A stretch of 64,000 nt of DNA from Bradyrhizobium quebecense (GCF_013373795.3 NZ_CP088022.1:7130001-7194000); one strand, 5' to 3'; shown: positions 48,668-63,587, numbered from the stretch's first letter. The notes: generated by a model not told the origin, from the letters alone. Made by a program: numbers and translations.

Positions 48668-49383
48668 GTGGTGGATTGTCCGTCGATGCGGCCGGAGCGC
48701 AGCCGCACGACGCGGTCGCAGCGCTGTGCGAGCGAAAGGTCGTGCGTCACCAGCACCAGCGTCATGCCGCGCTCGGTGTGCTTGGTGAAGAGCAGGTCGA
48801 TGATCTGCTTTCCCGTCGTCTCGTCGAGATTTCCGGTCGGCTCGTCGGCGACCAGGATCGCAGGATCGGGCGCGAGCGCACGCGCGATCGCGACGCGCTG
48901 CTGCTCGCCGCCGGACAGCTGCGTCGGATAGTGGTGCAGCCGTTCGCCGAGTCCGACCGATTGCAGCTCCTGCGCGGCGCGCGCGGCGGCATCGGGATTA
49001 CCGGCGAGCTCGAGCGGCACGGCGACGTTCTCCAGCGCCGTCATGGTCGGGATCAGATGGAACGACTGGAAGACGATGCCGACCTGGCGGCCGCGGAAGC
49101 GCGCCAGCGCATCTTCATCGAGGGCATTGAACGACGTGCCGTCGACGACCACTTCTCCGCTGTCAGGACGTTCAAGCCCCGCCATCACCATCAGCAAGGT
49201 CGACTTGCCCGAACCCGACGGGCCGATCAGGCCGATGGCCTCACCCGCTGCCACACGAAGGCTGATATCCTTGAGGATATGGACCCGTGCCGCGCCGGTG
49301 CCGAGCGAGAGATTGACGTTCCTGACGGCAATGGTGTCCGGCTCGACGTCGGTCAGTGAAGAGGATTCGATGAGACTGTCCAT
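48664..49383 (-). CDS. ABC transporter ATP-binding protein (YbbA-like, LolD/MacB subfamily)
   Basis: The protein has 239 residues from the ATG at 49383. Walker A is GPSGSGKS (54-61), the signature is LSGGEQQRVAIARAL and Walker B is ILVADEPTGNLDE, with the H-loop VTHDLS. It pairs with the FtsX-type permease gene, which it overlaps by 4 bases. Its start lies beside a divergent GDSL esterase gene. In other bacteria the ybbAP and tesA genes are neighbours too, supporting a shared envelope role. Confidence 0.94.
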   Translation of the reverse strand: MDSLIESSSLTDVEPDTIAVRNVNLSLGTGAARVHILKDISLRVAAGEAIGLIGPSGSGKSTLLMVMAGLERPDSGEVVVDGTSFNALDEDALARFRGRQVGIVFQSFHLIPTMTALENVAVPLELAGNPDAAARAAQELQSVGLGERLHHYPTQLSGGEQQRVAIARALAPDPAILVADEPTGNLDETTGKQIIDLLFTKHTERGMTLVLVTHDLSLAQRCDRVVRLRSGRIDGQSTT

Positions 49384-49426
49384 GGTTCGGTCATATGGCA
49401 CTTCCGCTGCTGCGGTCGAGGGCCGG

Positions 49427-50086
49427 TTGAGAATCTTCGTGCACATACTCGTGTTGCTTATGGGCTTGATGACGGCAGCAAGCGCGCAGACGCCAGGACC
49501 GGAGAATGGCCCGGCGAAACCGATCAAGATGGTGGTTCTGGGCGATTCCCTGAGCGCCGGTTACGGCCTTCCGGCCGCGGCGGCATTCCCGGTCCGGCTG
49601 CAAAAAGCCTTGGAAACCAAGGGGGTAAAGGTCAATATGACCAATGCCGGGGTATCCGGCGACACCGCCTCAGGGGGGCGCGAGCGGCTCGACTGGTCGG
49701 TGGCTGACGGAACTGACGCCGTGATCGTCGAGCTCGGCGCCAATGATGCGCTGCGCGGCATCGATCCCGCGGTCACGCGTGCCGCGCTGTCCGACATCAT
49801 CACAAAGTTGCAGGCGCGCAAGATCGCCGTGCTCTTGTGCGGCATGCTCGCGCCACCGAACTATGGCAGCGAGTATGCGGCGAAGTTCAACGCGATCTAT
49901 CCGGATCTCTCGAAGTCGCTGGGCGTGCCGCTCTATCCGTTCTTCCTTGACGGCGTTGCTGCCGATGCCAAGCTCAATCAGGCTGACGGCATGCATCCGA
50001 CGGCGGAAGGTGTGGACATCGTCGTGAAGAACATGCTGCCCACGGTGGAGGCATTTCTCGGCGCATTATCAGGGCAACGCAGTTGA
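49427..50086 (+). CDS. Periplasmic GDSL/SGNH esterase (arylesterase, TesA-like)
   Basis: The protein has about 219 residues from a TTG at 49427 with GAGGG upstream. An ATG at 49382 in the same frame would overlap the start codon of the divergent ABC gene. The signal peptide is RIFVHILVLLMGLMTAASA. The SGNH blocks are all visible: VVLGDSLSAGYG (Ser), GVSGDT (Gly), ELGANDALRG (Asn) and DGMHPTAEG (Asp-His). It is a multifunctional thioesterase/lysophospholipase/arylesterase family member. Confidence 0.92.
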   Translation: MRIFVHILVLLMGLMTAASAQTPGPENGPAKPIKMVVLGDSLSAGYGLPAAAAFPVRLQKALETKGVKVNMTNAGVSGDTASGGRERLDWSVADGTDAVIVELGANDALRGIDPAVTRAALSDIITKLQARKIAVLLCGMLAPPNYGSEYAAKFNAIYPDLSKSLGVPLYPFFLDGVAADAKLNQADGMHPTAEGVDIVVKNMLPTVEAFLGALSGQRS

Positions 50087-50252
50087 AATGCAGGCGGCGC
50101 GCCGAGTTGTGCCCGTAGGTTTACGAGCTGTTAACGGGTCATGCTTCGCAGAGTCACATATCTCGGGTACAAATAGGCATCGGTGATTCGTCGCCGGGCT
50201 TGTTACAGGGGCGGGCTCCCAAAACCCGCGCCAAGCATCGAGGATTATTGCG

Positions 50253-50789
50253 ATGCCGCGTCTGTTCACTGGTCTGGAAATTCCGGCCGATATCGGCCAA
50301 ACCCTCTCCAGCTTGCGTGGCGGCCTTCCCGGCGCACGCTGGATCGATCCCGAAAATTATCACGTCACTCTGCGCTTCATCGGCGACATCGATGGCCTCT
50401 GGGCCAACGAGATCGCGACGATGCTGTTTCGGGTAAATCGAAAACCGTTCGAGGTCAAGCTGCAGGGCCTGTCGAGCTTCGGTGGACGCAAGCCGCGCGC
50501 GGTGGTTGCCGCCGTCGAGCCCAGTCGGCCGCTGATCGAACTGCAGGCCGAACTCGAGCGGATGATGCAGCGGATGGGGTTCGATCCCGAGGGCAGGAAA
50601 TTCACGCCCCATGTCACGCTCGCGCGTTTGCATGACGCTTCGAGCCAGGACGTCGCGGATTATCTGTCGGTGCGCGGCTACTTCCCGAGCCGCAGCTTCT
50701 TGGCGGATCGCTTCGTGCTGTTCTCGTCGCGCGCGTCGACAGGCGGCGGCCCCTACGTGGTCGAGGATTCCTACGCGCTCTGCGCGTGA
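50253..50789 (+). CDS. thpR: RNA 2',3'-cyclic phosphodiesterase
   Basis: The protein has 178 residues and the 2H phosphoesterase fold: His37-Val-Thr-Leu (HVTLRF) and His120-Val-Thr-Leu (HVTLARL) are the catalytic pair. PRLFTGLEIP opens the family sequence. ThpR/LigT proteins hydrolyse 2',3'-cyclic phosphates on RNA. It is a single gene about 140 bases before zapE. Confidence 0.93.
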   Translation: MPRLFTGLEIPADIGQTLSSLRGGLPGARWIDPENYHVTLRFIGDIDGLWANEIATMLFRVNRKPFEVKLQGLSSFGGRKPRAVVAAVEPSRPLIELQAELERMMQRMGFDPEGRKFTPHVTLARLHDASSQDVADYLSVRGYFPSRSFLADRFVLFSSRASTGGGPYVVEDSYALCA

Positions 50790-50930
50790 GGTTTCTTAGG
50801 ATCGCGGCTTGAGGTGTCAGGCAGCGGCCGGTGCGGTCGGCCGTGGTATGCAAGGGCTTGCACTTGCATATCCCATTGGCGCAATTCACGGCTTGCAATT
50901 TTCCGCGCACTAGGGCCGTAAGGTGGGCTC

Positions 50931-52118
50931 ATGCTGTCCACCTCGCCCAGTTCCTTTCTCGAGCACTACAAGTCCCTGGTCGCCTCCGGCGCGATCGAGG
51001 CCGATCCGGCGCAGGCGCAAGCCGCCGAGGCGTTCGGCGCGCTGGAGGAGCGGCTCGCGAGCTACAAGCCGCAGCGCAAGCAGAGCCTGCTCGGACGGCT
51101 GTTCGGCGGCGACAAGGACGACACGCCGCCGCGCGGCCTCTATGTCCATGGTGAGGTCGGCCGCGGCAAGACCATGCTGATGGACCTGTTCTTCCAGCAG
51201 AGCCCGGTCGAGCACAAGCGCCGCGCCCATTTCCACGAATTCATGGCCGAGGCGCATGAGCGCATCTATGGCTACCGCCAGCAGATCGCGCGCGGCGAGA
51301 TCGCGGACGGCGACGTGATCGCGCTCACCGCGCAGGCGATCTTCGACGAGACCTGGCTGCTCTGCTTCGACGAATTCCACGTCACCGACATCGCGGATGC
51401 GATGATCCTCGGGCGGCTGTTCGCAAAGCTGTTTGATTTCGGCACTGTCGTGGTCGCGACCTCGAACGTCGCGCCTGATGATCTCTACAAGGGCGGTCTC
51501 AATCGCGCGCTGTTCCTGCCGTTCATCGCGCAGATTTCCGACCACATGGATGTGCTGCGGCTCGATGCACGCACCGACTTCCGGCTCGAGAAGCTCGTCG
51601 GCGTGAAGATGTGGCTCGTGCCCGCGGATGACGCGGCTCGCGATGTGCTCAATGCGGCGTGGCGCAAGATGACTGGCAACGCGCCGTGCAAGGCGCGCCT
51701 TATCGAGATCAAAAAGCGTTTGCTGACTGTGCCGTGCTCGTCGCATGGCGTCGCGCGCTTCAGCTTCGCCGATCTCTGCGAGAAGCCGCTTGCCGCGTCC
51801 GATTACCTCAGGCTCGCGCACGACTACCACACGATCCTGATCGACCATATTCCGGTGATGGATTACGCCGAGCACAACGCCGCCAAGCGCTTCATCTCGC
51901 TGATCGACACGCTCTATGACAATGCCGTGAAGCTGATGGCCTCGGCCGAGGCCGATCCGGTGTCGCTGTACCTTGCGACCGACGGCATCGAGGCGATGGA
52001 GTTCAAGCGCACGTCCTCGCGCCTGATCGAGATGAGCTCGGAATCCTATCTGGCGCTGCCGCACGGCCGCAAGGACTCCGCGGCCAGCGGCTCGTCGACC
52101 GGCCTGGTCGAGACCTGA
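50931..52118 (+). CDS. zapE: Cell division ATPase ZapE (AFG1-like)
   Basis: The protein has 395 residues. P-loop GEVGRGKT (74-81) follows GLYVHG, and Walker B is LLCFDEFHVTDIADAMIL, the AFG1/ZapE signature. ZapE modulates FtsZ ring stability in other bacteria. Mitochondrial relatives act in respiratory-chain quality control. The Ser/Gly-rich C-terminal end is variable. The mdh gene follows after about 220 bases. Confidence 0.93.
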   Translation: MLSTSPSSFLEHYKSLVASGAIEADPAQAQAAEAFGALEERLASYKPQRKQSLLGRLFGGDKDDTPPRGLYVHGEVGRGKTMLMDLFFQQSPVEHKRRAHFHEFMAEAHERIYGYRQQIARGEIADGDVIALTAQAIFDETWLLCFDEFHVTDIADAMILGRLFAKLFDFGTVVVATSNVAPDDLYKGGLNRALFLPFIAQISDHMDVLRLDARTDFRLEKLVGVKMWLVPADDAARDVLNAAWRKMTGNAPCKARLIEIKKRLLTVPCSSHGVARFSFADLCEKPLAASDYLRLAHDYHTILIDHIPVMDYAEHNAAKRFISLIDTLYDNAVKLMASAEADPVSLYLATDGIEAMEFKRTSSRLIEMSSESYLALPHGRKDSAASGSSTGLVET

Positions 52119-52333
52119 AACTCAGTCTTGAAATTCAGGCTCGAAATTCGGTCTTGCGCGCGGTCCGGTTCGGAGCAACTTTTCGTGTCTCCCGGCGGAT
52201 GTTGCTGGCATGCCTGATCGAATTCCAGGCAAGGCCTCCAATCGGACAGGCCGCGACTTGAATGGATCATTCGAAAGGGATAACCACCCTTGCAACCGAC
52301 TTCCCTCCCTCCTGCACCAGTTCAAAGGACTGA

Positions 52334-53308
<975 letters not shown>

Positions 53309-53324
53309 TCTCGATCGACAATGG

Positions 53325-53354
53325 CCCGATAGGCGATTTCAATCGCCTGTCGGG
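53325..53354 (+). other. Hairpin between mdh and sucC
   Basis: A 14-bp stem CCCGATAGGCGATT / AATCGCCTGTCGGG with one G-U and a tiny loop starts 16 bases after the mdh stop. There is no T-run. It may set mdh mRNA 3' ends or reduce read-through into sucC, which would let mdh be expressed more than the suc genes. Confidence 0.6.
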
Positions 53355-53468
53355 TACAAGGTGATGAAATTCCGGCGGATTTTGTAGTTGCGCGAGCTTT
53401 GGTATATGGTATGCCAGCATCAAGGCTGACTTGAGGTTCGCCGCACGAGGGTTTGGGAGCGTCTTTCC

Positions 53469-54665
<1,197 letters not shown>

Positions 54666-54667
54666 CG

Positions 54668-55144
54668 ATGGTCGATCATCTCGACGCTCCGACCCCGCTG
54701 GACGAACACCGCAAGCTCGCGGTTTTCGCGGGCGAGTGGAGCGGCGACGAGATGGTCTATCCGTCGCGCTGGACCGCAGGCGGTCGGGCCACCTCGCATG
54801 TCGTTGCGCGCATCGCGCTCAACGGGTTCTACCTGATCCAGGACTGCGTGCAGACCCGTGACGGCAAGGAGAGCTTCGCCACCCACGGCGTCTTCACCTA
54901 CGACCGCGAGGATCGGGCCTACCGATTGTTCTGGCACGATTCACTCGGCTACTACCCGCCGTCGCCGGCGTCCGGCGGCTGGGCGGGCAAGTCGCTGATC
55001 CTGGTGCGCGGCTCGCTGCGCGGCAATGCCCGTCACGTCTACGAGGTCGTCGACGACAACACCTACAACATGAAGATCCAATTCTCGCCTGACGCGGAAG
55101 GGTGGGCCGACGTGCTCACCGGCGTGTACCGGCGTATCCACTAA
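54668..55144 (+). CDS. DUF1579 family protein inserted between sucC and sucD
   Basis: The protein has 158 residues and starts 2 bases after the sucC stop (TAACGATG). It is a lipocalin-like beta-rich protein of the DUF1579 type: [33 protein letters not shown], a [13 protein letters not shown] strand pair and [14 protein letters not shown]. No signal peptide is seen. Its role is unknown. The tight spacing means it is co-expressed with the succinyl-CoA synthetase subunits. Confidence 0.85.
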   Translation: MVDHLDAPTPLDEHRKLAVFAGEWSGDEMVYPSRWTAGGRATSHVVARIALNGFYLIQDCVQTRDGKESFATHGVFTYDREDRAYRLFWHDSLGYYPPSPASGGWAGKSLILVRGSLRGNARHVYEVVDDNTYNMKIQFSPDAEGWADVLTGVYRRIH

Positions 55145-55181
55145 ACCCTTCACCGACCGTCTCGCGAAAGCATCTCGAACC

Positions 55182-56063
55182 ATGTCCATTCTGATCGACA
55201 AGAACACCAAGGTCATCTGCCAGGGCTTCACCGGCAAGAACGGCACGTTCCATTCGGAAGCGGCGATCGCTTACGGCACCAAGATGGTCGGCGGCGTGGC
55301 GCCGGGCAAAGGCGGCTCGACCCATCTCAACCTGCCGGTGTTCGACACCGTCGCGGACGCGCGCGCCAAGACCGGCGCCGACGCCAGCGTGGTCTATGTC
55401 CCGCCGCCGGGTGCGGCGGACGCGATCTGCGAGGCGATCGATGCGGAGATCCCGCTGATCGTCTGCATCACCGAGGGCATTCCGGTGCTCGACATGGTGC
55501 GCGTCAAGCGCTCGCTGTCGGGTTCGAAGTCGCGGCTGATCGGGCCGAACTGCCCCGGTGTGATGACCGCCGGCGAATGCAAGATCGGCATCATGCCGGC
55601 CAACATCTTCAAGCCCGGCTCGGTCGGCATCGTCTCCCGCTCCGGCACCCTGACTTATGAAGCGGTGTTCCAGACCACCCAGGAGGGCCTCGGCCAGACC
55701 ACCGCGGTCGGCATCGGCGGCGATCCGGTCAAGGGCACCGAGTTCATCGACGTGCTGGAGATGTTCCTGGCCGACGAGAAGACCAAGTCGATCGTCATGA
55801 TCGGCGAAATCGGCGGCTCCGCCGAGGAAGACGCCGCGCAGTTCCTCAAGGACGAGGCCAAGCGCGGCCGCAAGAAGCCGATGGTCGGCTTCATCGCCGG
55901 TGTCACCGCACCTCCCGGCCGCCGCATGGGTCATGCCGGCGCGATCATCTCCGGCGGCAAGGGCGATGCCGGTTCCAAGACCGCTGCGATGGAAGCCGCC
56001 GGCATCAAGGTGTCGCCGTCCCCGGCGCGGCTCGGGCACACGCTCGCGGAGATGCTCAAGTAA
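55182..56063 (+). CDS. sucD: Succinyl-CoA synthetase, alpha subunit
   Basis: The protein has 293 residues. The N-terminal CoA-binding Rossmann domain shows [19 protein letters not shown] and [17 protein letters not shown]. The phosphohistidine lies in GHAGAII near residue 250. It is the partner of SucC (53469-54665), 37 bases after the DUF1579 gene. A strong terminator follows, so sucA is transcribed separately or by limited read-through. Confidence 0.97.
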   Translation: MSILIDKNTKVICQGFTGKNGTFHSEAAIAYGTKMVGGVAPGKGGSTHLNLPVFDTVADARAKTGADASVVYVPPPGAADAICEAIDAEIPLIVCITEGIPVLDMVRVKRSLSGSKSRLIGPNCPGVMTAGECKIGIMPANIFKPGSVGIVSRSGTLTYEAVFQTTQEGLGQTTAVGIGGDPVKGTEFIDVLEMFLADEKTKSIVMIGEIGGSAEEDAAQFLKDEAKRGRKKPMVGFIAGVTAPPGRRMGHAGAIISGGKGDAGSKTAAMEAAGIKVSPSPARLGHTLAEMLK

Positions 56064-56105
56064 CCTCCGTCAGGCCAAGTTCCCTTCGAGCTTTGCCGTG
56101 GTTTT

Positions 56106-56140
56106 GGGCGGGTTCTCATTGGAGAACCCGCCCTTTTATT
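56106..56140 (+). terminator. Rho-independent terminator after sucD
   Basis: A 12-bp perfect stem GGGCGGGTTCTC / GAGAACCCGCCC with loop ATTG is followed by TTTTATT. It ends the mdh-sucCD transcript. The AT-rich region 56150-56220 then provides room for the sucA promoter. Confidence 0.93.
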
Positions 56141-56320
56141 GCGTTTTGCCAGTAGAATGCCGATCAATAAAATATGAAAATAAGTTCATTTCTTGGTTCT
56201 TTTAGGCAGGAATATCTGTCCTAGATAGGGTAAAGGGTATCGATCCAGCCGGCGCGCTTCCAGACCGGCACCAGCGCCGTCTCCTACGCGCGAACCGAAA
56301 AAAATCACCAGGACTGCCCC

Positions 56321-59281
<2,961 letters not shown>

Positions 59282-59454
59282 CGACCTTCACTGAAGCCAT
59301 GTCCCGCCTTGTGCGCAATTGCGCACTGGAGCGGGGCATCCGGTATCCCGCGTCATCCAGCCTCACCGCTGTCGTCACGGAGCACCGGGTCGTCCGCTTT
59401 GGCGGACGGTGGCTGGACCAATTTTTCGACCGCAAGGTTATCGAGGAAAAGATC
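59282..59454. repeat. Repeat-type spacer between sucA and sucB
   Basis: The 173-base gap contains the perfect 16-base palindrome GTGCGCAATTGCGCAC (59311-59326) and CCGGGTCGTCCGCTTTGGCGGACG near its right end, in the style of Bradyrhizobium intergenic repeats. The frame is open through it, but the sucB start is at 59455. It may separate E1 and E2 expression levels. Confidence 0.6.
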
Positions 59455-60702
59455 ATGACTGAAATTCGCGTTCCAACGCTCGGCGAATCCGTAACCGAGG
59501 CCACCATCGGCCGCTGGTTCAAGAAGGCCGGTGAGGCCGTCGCGGTGGACGAGCCGTTGGTGGAACTGGAGACCGACAAGGTCACCATCGAGGTGCCCGC
59601 GCCGGTCGCCGGCACGCTCGGCGAGATCATCGCCAAGGATGGCGAGACCGTCGCCGTCGGCGCGCTGCTCGGCCAGATCAATGACGGCGCTGCCCCGGCC
59701 AAGTCCGCGGCTGCCGCAGCCCCCGCCAAGGCCGCCGCGCCTGCGCCGGCCGCTGCTCCCACACCAGCTCCTGCCGCTGCGCAGAAGGCGCCGCCGTCGG
59801 ATGCGCCGCTGGCACCCTCGGTGCGCAGGCTGTCCGCCGAAAGCGGCGTCGACGCCTCCACCGTTCCGGGCTCGGGCAAGGATGGCCGCGTGACCAAGGG
59901 CGACATGCTGGCCGCGATCGAGAAGGCCGCCTCGGCGCCGACCCCGGTCAACCAGCCGGCCGCCGCCGTGCAGGTCCGTGCGCCGTCGCCGGCGGACGAT
60001 GCCGCGCGCGAGGAGCGCGTGAAGATGACCCGGCTGCGCCAGACCATCGCGCGCCGCCTCAAGGACGTGCAGAACACCGCCGCGATGCTGACGACGTTCA
60101 ACGAGGTCGACATGACCGAGGTGATGAAGCTGCGTGCGCTCTACAAGGATACGTTCGAGAAGAAGCACGGCTCGAAGCTCGGCTTCATGGGCTTCTTCAC
60201 CAAGGCGGTGGTGCAGGGGCTGAAGGACATTCCGGCCGTCAACGCCGAGATCGACGGCTCTGACCTGATCTACAAGAACTACTACCACATCGGCGTTGCG
60301 GTCGGCACAGACCGCGGCCTGGTGGTGCCGGTGGTGCGCGACTGCGACCACAAGTCGATCGCCGAGATCGAGAAGTCGATCGCCGATTACGGCCGTCGCG
60401 CCCGCGACGGTCAGCTCAAGATCGACGAGATGCAGGGCGGCACCTTCACCATCACCAATGGCGGCATCTACGGCTCGCTGATGTCGACGCCGATCCTCAA
60501 CGCGCCGCAGTCCGGCATCCTCGGCATGCACAAGATTCAGGAACGGCCGATGGTGGTCGGCGGCAAGATCGAGGTGCGCCCGATGATGTATCTGGCGCTG
60601 TCCTACGATCACCGCGTCATCGACGGCAAGGAAGCGGTCACCTTCCTGGTGCGTGTCAAGGAGAGCCTGGAAGATCCGGCCCGGCTTGTGCTGGATCTCT
60701 AA
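59455..60702 (+). CDS. sucB: Dihydrolipoyl succinyltransferase (2-oxoglutarate dehydrogenase E2)
   Basis: The protein has 415 residues from the ATG at 59455, preceded by GAGGAAAA. Layout: lipoyl domain with Lys42 in ETDKVTIEV, an Ala/Pro linker, a peripheral-subunit-binding domain near 125-160 ([13 protein letters not shown]), a second linker and the catalytic domain with [16 protein letters not shown] (catalytic His/Asp). A single lipoyl domain is normal for E2o. Confidence 0.97.
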   Translation: MTEIRVPTLGESVTEATIGRWFKKAGEAVAVDEPLVELETDKVTIEVPAPVAGTLGEIIAKDGETVAVGALLGQINDGAAPAKSAAAAAPAKAAAPAPAAAPTPAPAAAQKAPPSDAPLAPSVRRLSAESGVDASTVPGSGKDGRVTKGDMLAAIEKAASAPTPVNQPAAAVQVRAPSPADDAAREERVKMTRLRQTIARRLKDVQNTAAMLTTFNEVDMTEVMKLRALYKDTFEKKHGSKLGFMGFFTKAVVQGLKDIPAVNAEIDGSDLIYKNYYHIGVAVGTDRGLVVPVVRDCDHKSIAEIEKSIADYGRRARDGQLKIDEMQGGTFTITNGGIYGSLMSTPILNAPQSGILGMHKIQERPMVVGGKIEVRPMMYLALSYDHRVIDGKEAVTFLVRVKESLEDPARLVLDL

Positions 60703-60715
60703 GGTCGTATCGCGC

Positions 60716-60747
60716 GCGGCGCCCGATCGGTTCGGGCGTCGCGTTTC
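60716..60747 (+). terminator. Hairpin after sucB
   Basis: GCGGCGCCCGA pairs with TCGGGCGTCGC (one G-U) around a short loop and is followed by GTTTC. It lies 14 bases after the sucB stop and probably gives partial termination ahead of the short-chain dehydrogenase gene. Confidence 0.65.
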
Positions 60748-60774
60748 GTTGGGTGCTTACGTTTGGGGATCAAT

Positions 60775-61524
60775 GTGACGGACAAGGTCGTTGTCATCAC
60801 CGGCGGCAGCCGCGGCATCGGCCGCGCCACCGCGCTTGCTGCTGCTGCACGCGGTTATCGCGTGGTGGTTGGGTATGCCTCAAACCAGGCTGCGGCCAAC
60901 GAGGTCGTCGCCGCGATCGAGGCCAAGAACGGCAAGGCGATCGCGGTGAAGTGCGACGTCGGCAGCGAGCAGGATATCCTGGCGCTGTTCAAGGCGGCCG
61001 ATGGGTTCGGCACGCTCGGCGCGCTGGTCAACAATGCCGGTATCGTCGGCAAGAGCGGTGTGCGCGTCGACGAGATGTCGGCCGAGCGCATCCAGCAGAT
61101 GATGGCGGTCAACGTCACGGGCAGCATCCTGTGCGCGCGCGAGGCGGTGAAGCGCATGTCGACCAGGCACGGCGGCCAGGGCGGCGTCATCGTCAACCTC
61201 TCCTCGGTCGCGGCAAGGCTCGGCGCGCCCAACACCTATGTCGACTATGCCGCCTCCAAGGGGGCGATCGATTCCTTCACGGTCGGCCTCGGTTACGAAG
61301 TCGCGGGTGAAGGCATCCGCGTCGCCGGCATCCGGCCGGGCCTGATCGACACCGACATCCACGCCGCGGGCGGCGAGCCCGATCGCGCGCATCGGCTTGC
61401 CCACATGGTGCCGATGAAGCGTGTCGGCACCGCGGACGAGATCGCCAACGCCATCGTCTGGCTGATCTCGGACGAAGCCTCCTACGTCACCAGCGCGATC
61501 CTCGACGTGTCGGGCGGTCGCTAG
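60775..61524 (+). CDS. SDR-family oxidoreductase between sucB and lpdA
   Basis: The protein has 249 residues from a GTG at 60775 with GGGGAT upstream; a TTG at 60763 is the alternative. The cofactor loop is TGGSRGIGRA, then NNAG. The catalytic Tyr-x3-Lys lies in YVDYAASKGA, and the end DVSGGR is typical of classical 3-oxoacyl-ACP-reductase-like SDRs. The substrate is unknown. Its location inside the 2-oxoglutarate dehydrogenase cluster is conserved in relatives as far as I recall, but a link to the complex is not shown. Confidence 0.92.
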   Translation: MTDKVVVITGGSRGIGRATALAAAARGYRVVVGYASNQAAANEVVAAIEAKNGKAIAVKCDVGSEQDILALFKAADGFGTLGALVNNAGIVGKSGVRVDEMSAERIQQMMAVNVTGSILCAREAVKRMSTRHGGQGGVIVNLSSVAARLGAPNTYVDYAASKGAIDSFTVGLGYEVAGEGIRVAGIRPGLIDTDIHAAGGEPDRAHRLAHMVPMKRVGTADEIANAIVWLISDEASYVTSAILDVSGGR

Positions 61525-61608
61525 AACACGATCAAGAAGCGGGAAGCGGCCTTCCGATCGGACCGCGCCCGCCCAACTGTCACAGAGTTTAGCTACAGGA
61601 CCTCAATC

Positions 61609-63009
61609 ATGGCTTCTTACGATCTCGTCGTCATCGGCACTGGCCCCGGCGGTTACGTCTGCGCGATCCGCGCGGCGCAGCTCGGCATGAAGGTTGCCGT
61701 CGTCGAGAAGAACGCGACGCTGGGCGGCACCTGTCTCAATGTCGGCTGCATGCCGTCGAAGGCGCTGCTGCACGCCTCCGAGATGTTCGAGGAAGCCGCG
61801 CACTCCTTCGCCAAGATGGGCGTCAGCGTCTCCGCCCCGAAGCTCGATCTGCCCGCGATGATGGACTTCAAGCAGCAGGGCATCGACGGCAACGTCAAGG
61901 GCGTCGAGTTCCTGATGAAGAAGAACAAGATCGATGTCCTCAAGGGTACCGGCAAGATCATCAGTGCCGGCAAGGTCGAGGTCTCCGGCGACGGCAAGTC
62001 CGAGACCGTCGAGACCAAGAATATCGTGATCGCCACCGGCTCCGACATCGCGCGGTTGAAGGGCATCGACATCGACGAGAAGCGCATCGTGTCGTCGACC
62101 GGCGCGCTGTCGCTGGAGAAGGTGCCGTCAAGCCTGCTGATCGTCGGCGCCGGCGTGATCGGGCTCGAGCTCGGCTCGGTTTGGCATCGTCTCGGTGCCA
62201 AGGTCACCGTGGTGGAATTCCTCGACCGCATCCTGCCCGGCATGGATGGCGAGGTGGCGAAGCAATTCCAGCGCATCCTGGAAAAGCAGGGCTTTGCCTT
62301 CAGGCTCGGCGCCAAGGTCACCGCGGTCGACACCTCGGGCAAGACGCTCCAGGTCAAGGTCGAGCCGGCCGCGGGTGGTGCTGCGGAAACCATCGAAGCC
62401 GACGTGGTGCTGGTGTGCATCGGCCGCGTGCCCTACACCGAGGGCCTCGGGCTGAAGGAAGCCGGCGTTGCGCTCGACAATCGTGGCCGCGTCGAAATCG
62501 ACACGCACTTCTCGACCAATGTGAAGGGCATCTACGCGATCGGCGATGTCGTGGCCGGGCCGATGCTGGCGCACAAGGCGGAAGACGAGGGCGTTGCCTG
62601 CGCGGAGATCATCGCGGGCCAGGCCGGCCATGTGAACTACGACGTCATTCCAGGTGTTGTGTATACCACGCCGGAGGTGTCGTCGGTCGGCAAGACCGAG
62701 GAAGATCTCAAGCAAGCCGGCTTCGCTTATACCGTCGGCAAATTCCCGTTCACCGCGAACGGCCGCTCCAAGGTCAACCAGACCACCGACGGTTTCGTGA
62801 AGGTTCTCGCAGATGCGAAGACCGATCGGGTGCTCGGCGTGCACATTGTCGGCCGGGAAGCCGGCGAAATGATCCACGAAGCCTGCGTCCTGATGGAATT
62901 CGGCGGCTCGGCCGAGGATCTGGCGCGCACCTGCCACGCACATCCGACCCGTTCCGAAGCGATCAAGGAAGCCGCGCTTGCGGTGGGCAAGCGCGCCATC
63001 CATATGTGA
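61609..63009 (+). CDS. lpdA: Dihydrolipoyl dehydrogenase (E3)
   Basis: Lpd reoxidises the dihydrolipoyl arm of SucB with FAD and NAD+. The protein has 466 residues. The FAD loop is [14 protein letters not shown], and the redox disulfide is Cys42-Cys47 in [13 protein letters not shown]. The NAD loop is [12 protein letters not shown]. The C-terminal dimer interface has [14 protein letters not shown] with the catalytic His-Glu pair. The ATG follows AGGAC. Confidence 0.98.
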   Translation: MASYDLVVIGTGPGGYVCAIRAAQLGMKVAVVEKNATLGGTCLNVGCMPSKALLHASEMFEEAAHSFAKMGVSVSAPKLDLPAMMDFKQQGIDGNVKGVEFLMKKNKIDVLKGTGKIISAGKVEVSGDGKSETVETKNIVIATGSDIARLKGIDIDEKRIVSSTGALSLEKVPSSLLIVGAGVIGLELGSVWHRLGAKVTVVEFLDRILPGMDGEVAKQFQRILEKQGFAFRLGAKVTAVDTSGKTLQVKVEPAAGGAAETIEADVVLVCIGRVPYTEGLGLKEAGVALDNRGRVEIDTHFSTNVKGIYAIGDVVAGPMLAHKAEDEGVACAEIIAGQAGHVNYDVIPGVVYTTPEVSSVGKTEEDLKQAGFAYTVGKFPFTANGRSKVNQTTDGFVKVLADAKTDRVLGVHIVGREAGEMIHEACVLMEFGGSAEDLARTCHAHPTRSEAIKEAALAVGKRAIHM

Positions 63010-63017
63010 TCGAACAT

Positions 63018-63033
63018 CCCGGCGCGAGCCGGG
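63018..63033 (+). other. Short hairpin between lpdA and the next gene
   Basis: CCCGGC-GCGA-GCCGGG has a 6-bp stem and a stable GNRA-type loop, 15 bases before the next start. It may affect initiation of the downstream membrane protein. It is not a terminator. Confidence 0.4.
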
Positions 63034-63047
63034 TAGAGATCATAGTG

Positions 63048-63587
63048 ATGTTGCGCCGCCTGCTTCAGCCGTTCTGGGTCCTGCTTGCGATCATCTTCCT
63101 GATCGAGGCTTGGCTATGGGATCACGTCGAGCCGATCGTGGCCCGGGTGGTGGCGTGGATCCCGCTGCGCGCGCTCAAGCAATGGCTTGCCGACCGGGTC
63201 GATTCGCTGTCGCCGGCGATGACGCTGATCGTCTTCGTCGTGCCGCTGATCCCGCTGTTTCCGCTCAAGCTGGTCGGACTCTGGCTCCTGGCGAACCAAT
63301 ACTGGTTCAGCGCGGTCTCGCTGATCCTGTTCGCCAAGATCGTCGGCGTCGGCGTCACCGCTTTCCTGTTCGACGTGACGCGATCGAAACTGCTGGAGAT
63401 GCCCTGGTTCGAGGCGCTCTATAATTTCGTGATGGCGCTGCGCGCCAAGGCCACAGAGCTGGTCGAGCCGGTCAAGCGGCGTATCCTCGAGATGATCAGT
63501 GGCGACGGTGACGGCTGGACCGCGCGCACGCTGCGCCTGATCGCGCGCTTCCGAAAAAGCGTTCACCAGACCAGCAAGGTGCTCTAG
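63048..63587 (+). CDS. Membrane protein of unknown function
   Basis: The protein has 179 residues from the ATG at 63048, 38 bases after lpdA and probably co-transcribed. Three hydrophobic segments are present: residues 8-26 (FWVLLAIIFLIEAWLW), about 60-82 and about 88-110. An amphipathic basic C-terminal region of about 60 residues follows. I do not recognise a characterised family. Its place after lpdA suggests it simply shares the transcript. Confidence 0.8.
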   Translation: MLRRLLQPFWVLLAIIFLIEAWLWDHVEPIVARVVAWIPLRALKQWLADRVDSLSPAMTLIVFVVPLIPLFPLKLVGLWLLANQYWFSAVSLILFAKIVGVGVTAFLFDVTRSKLLEMPWFEALYNFVMALRAKATELVEPVKRRILEMISGDGDGWTARTLRLIARFRKSVHQTSKVL

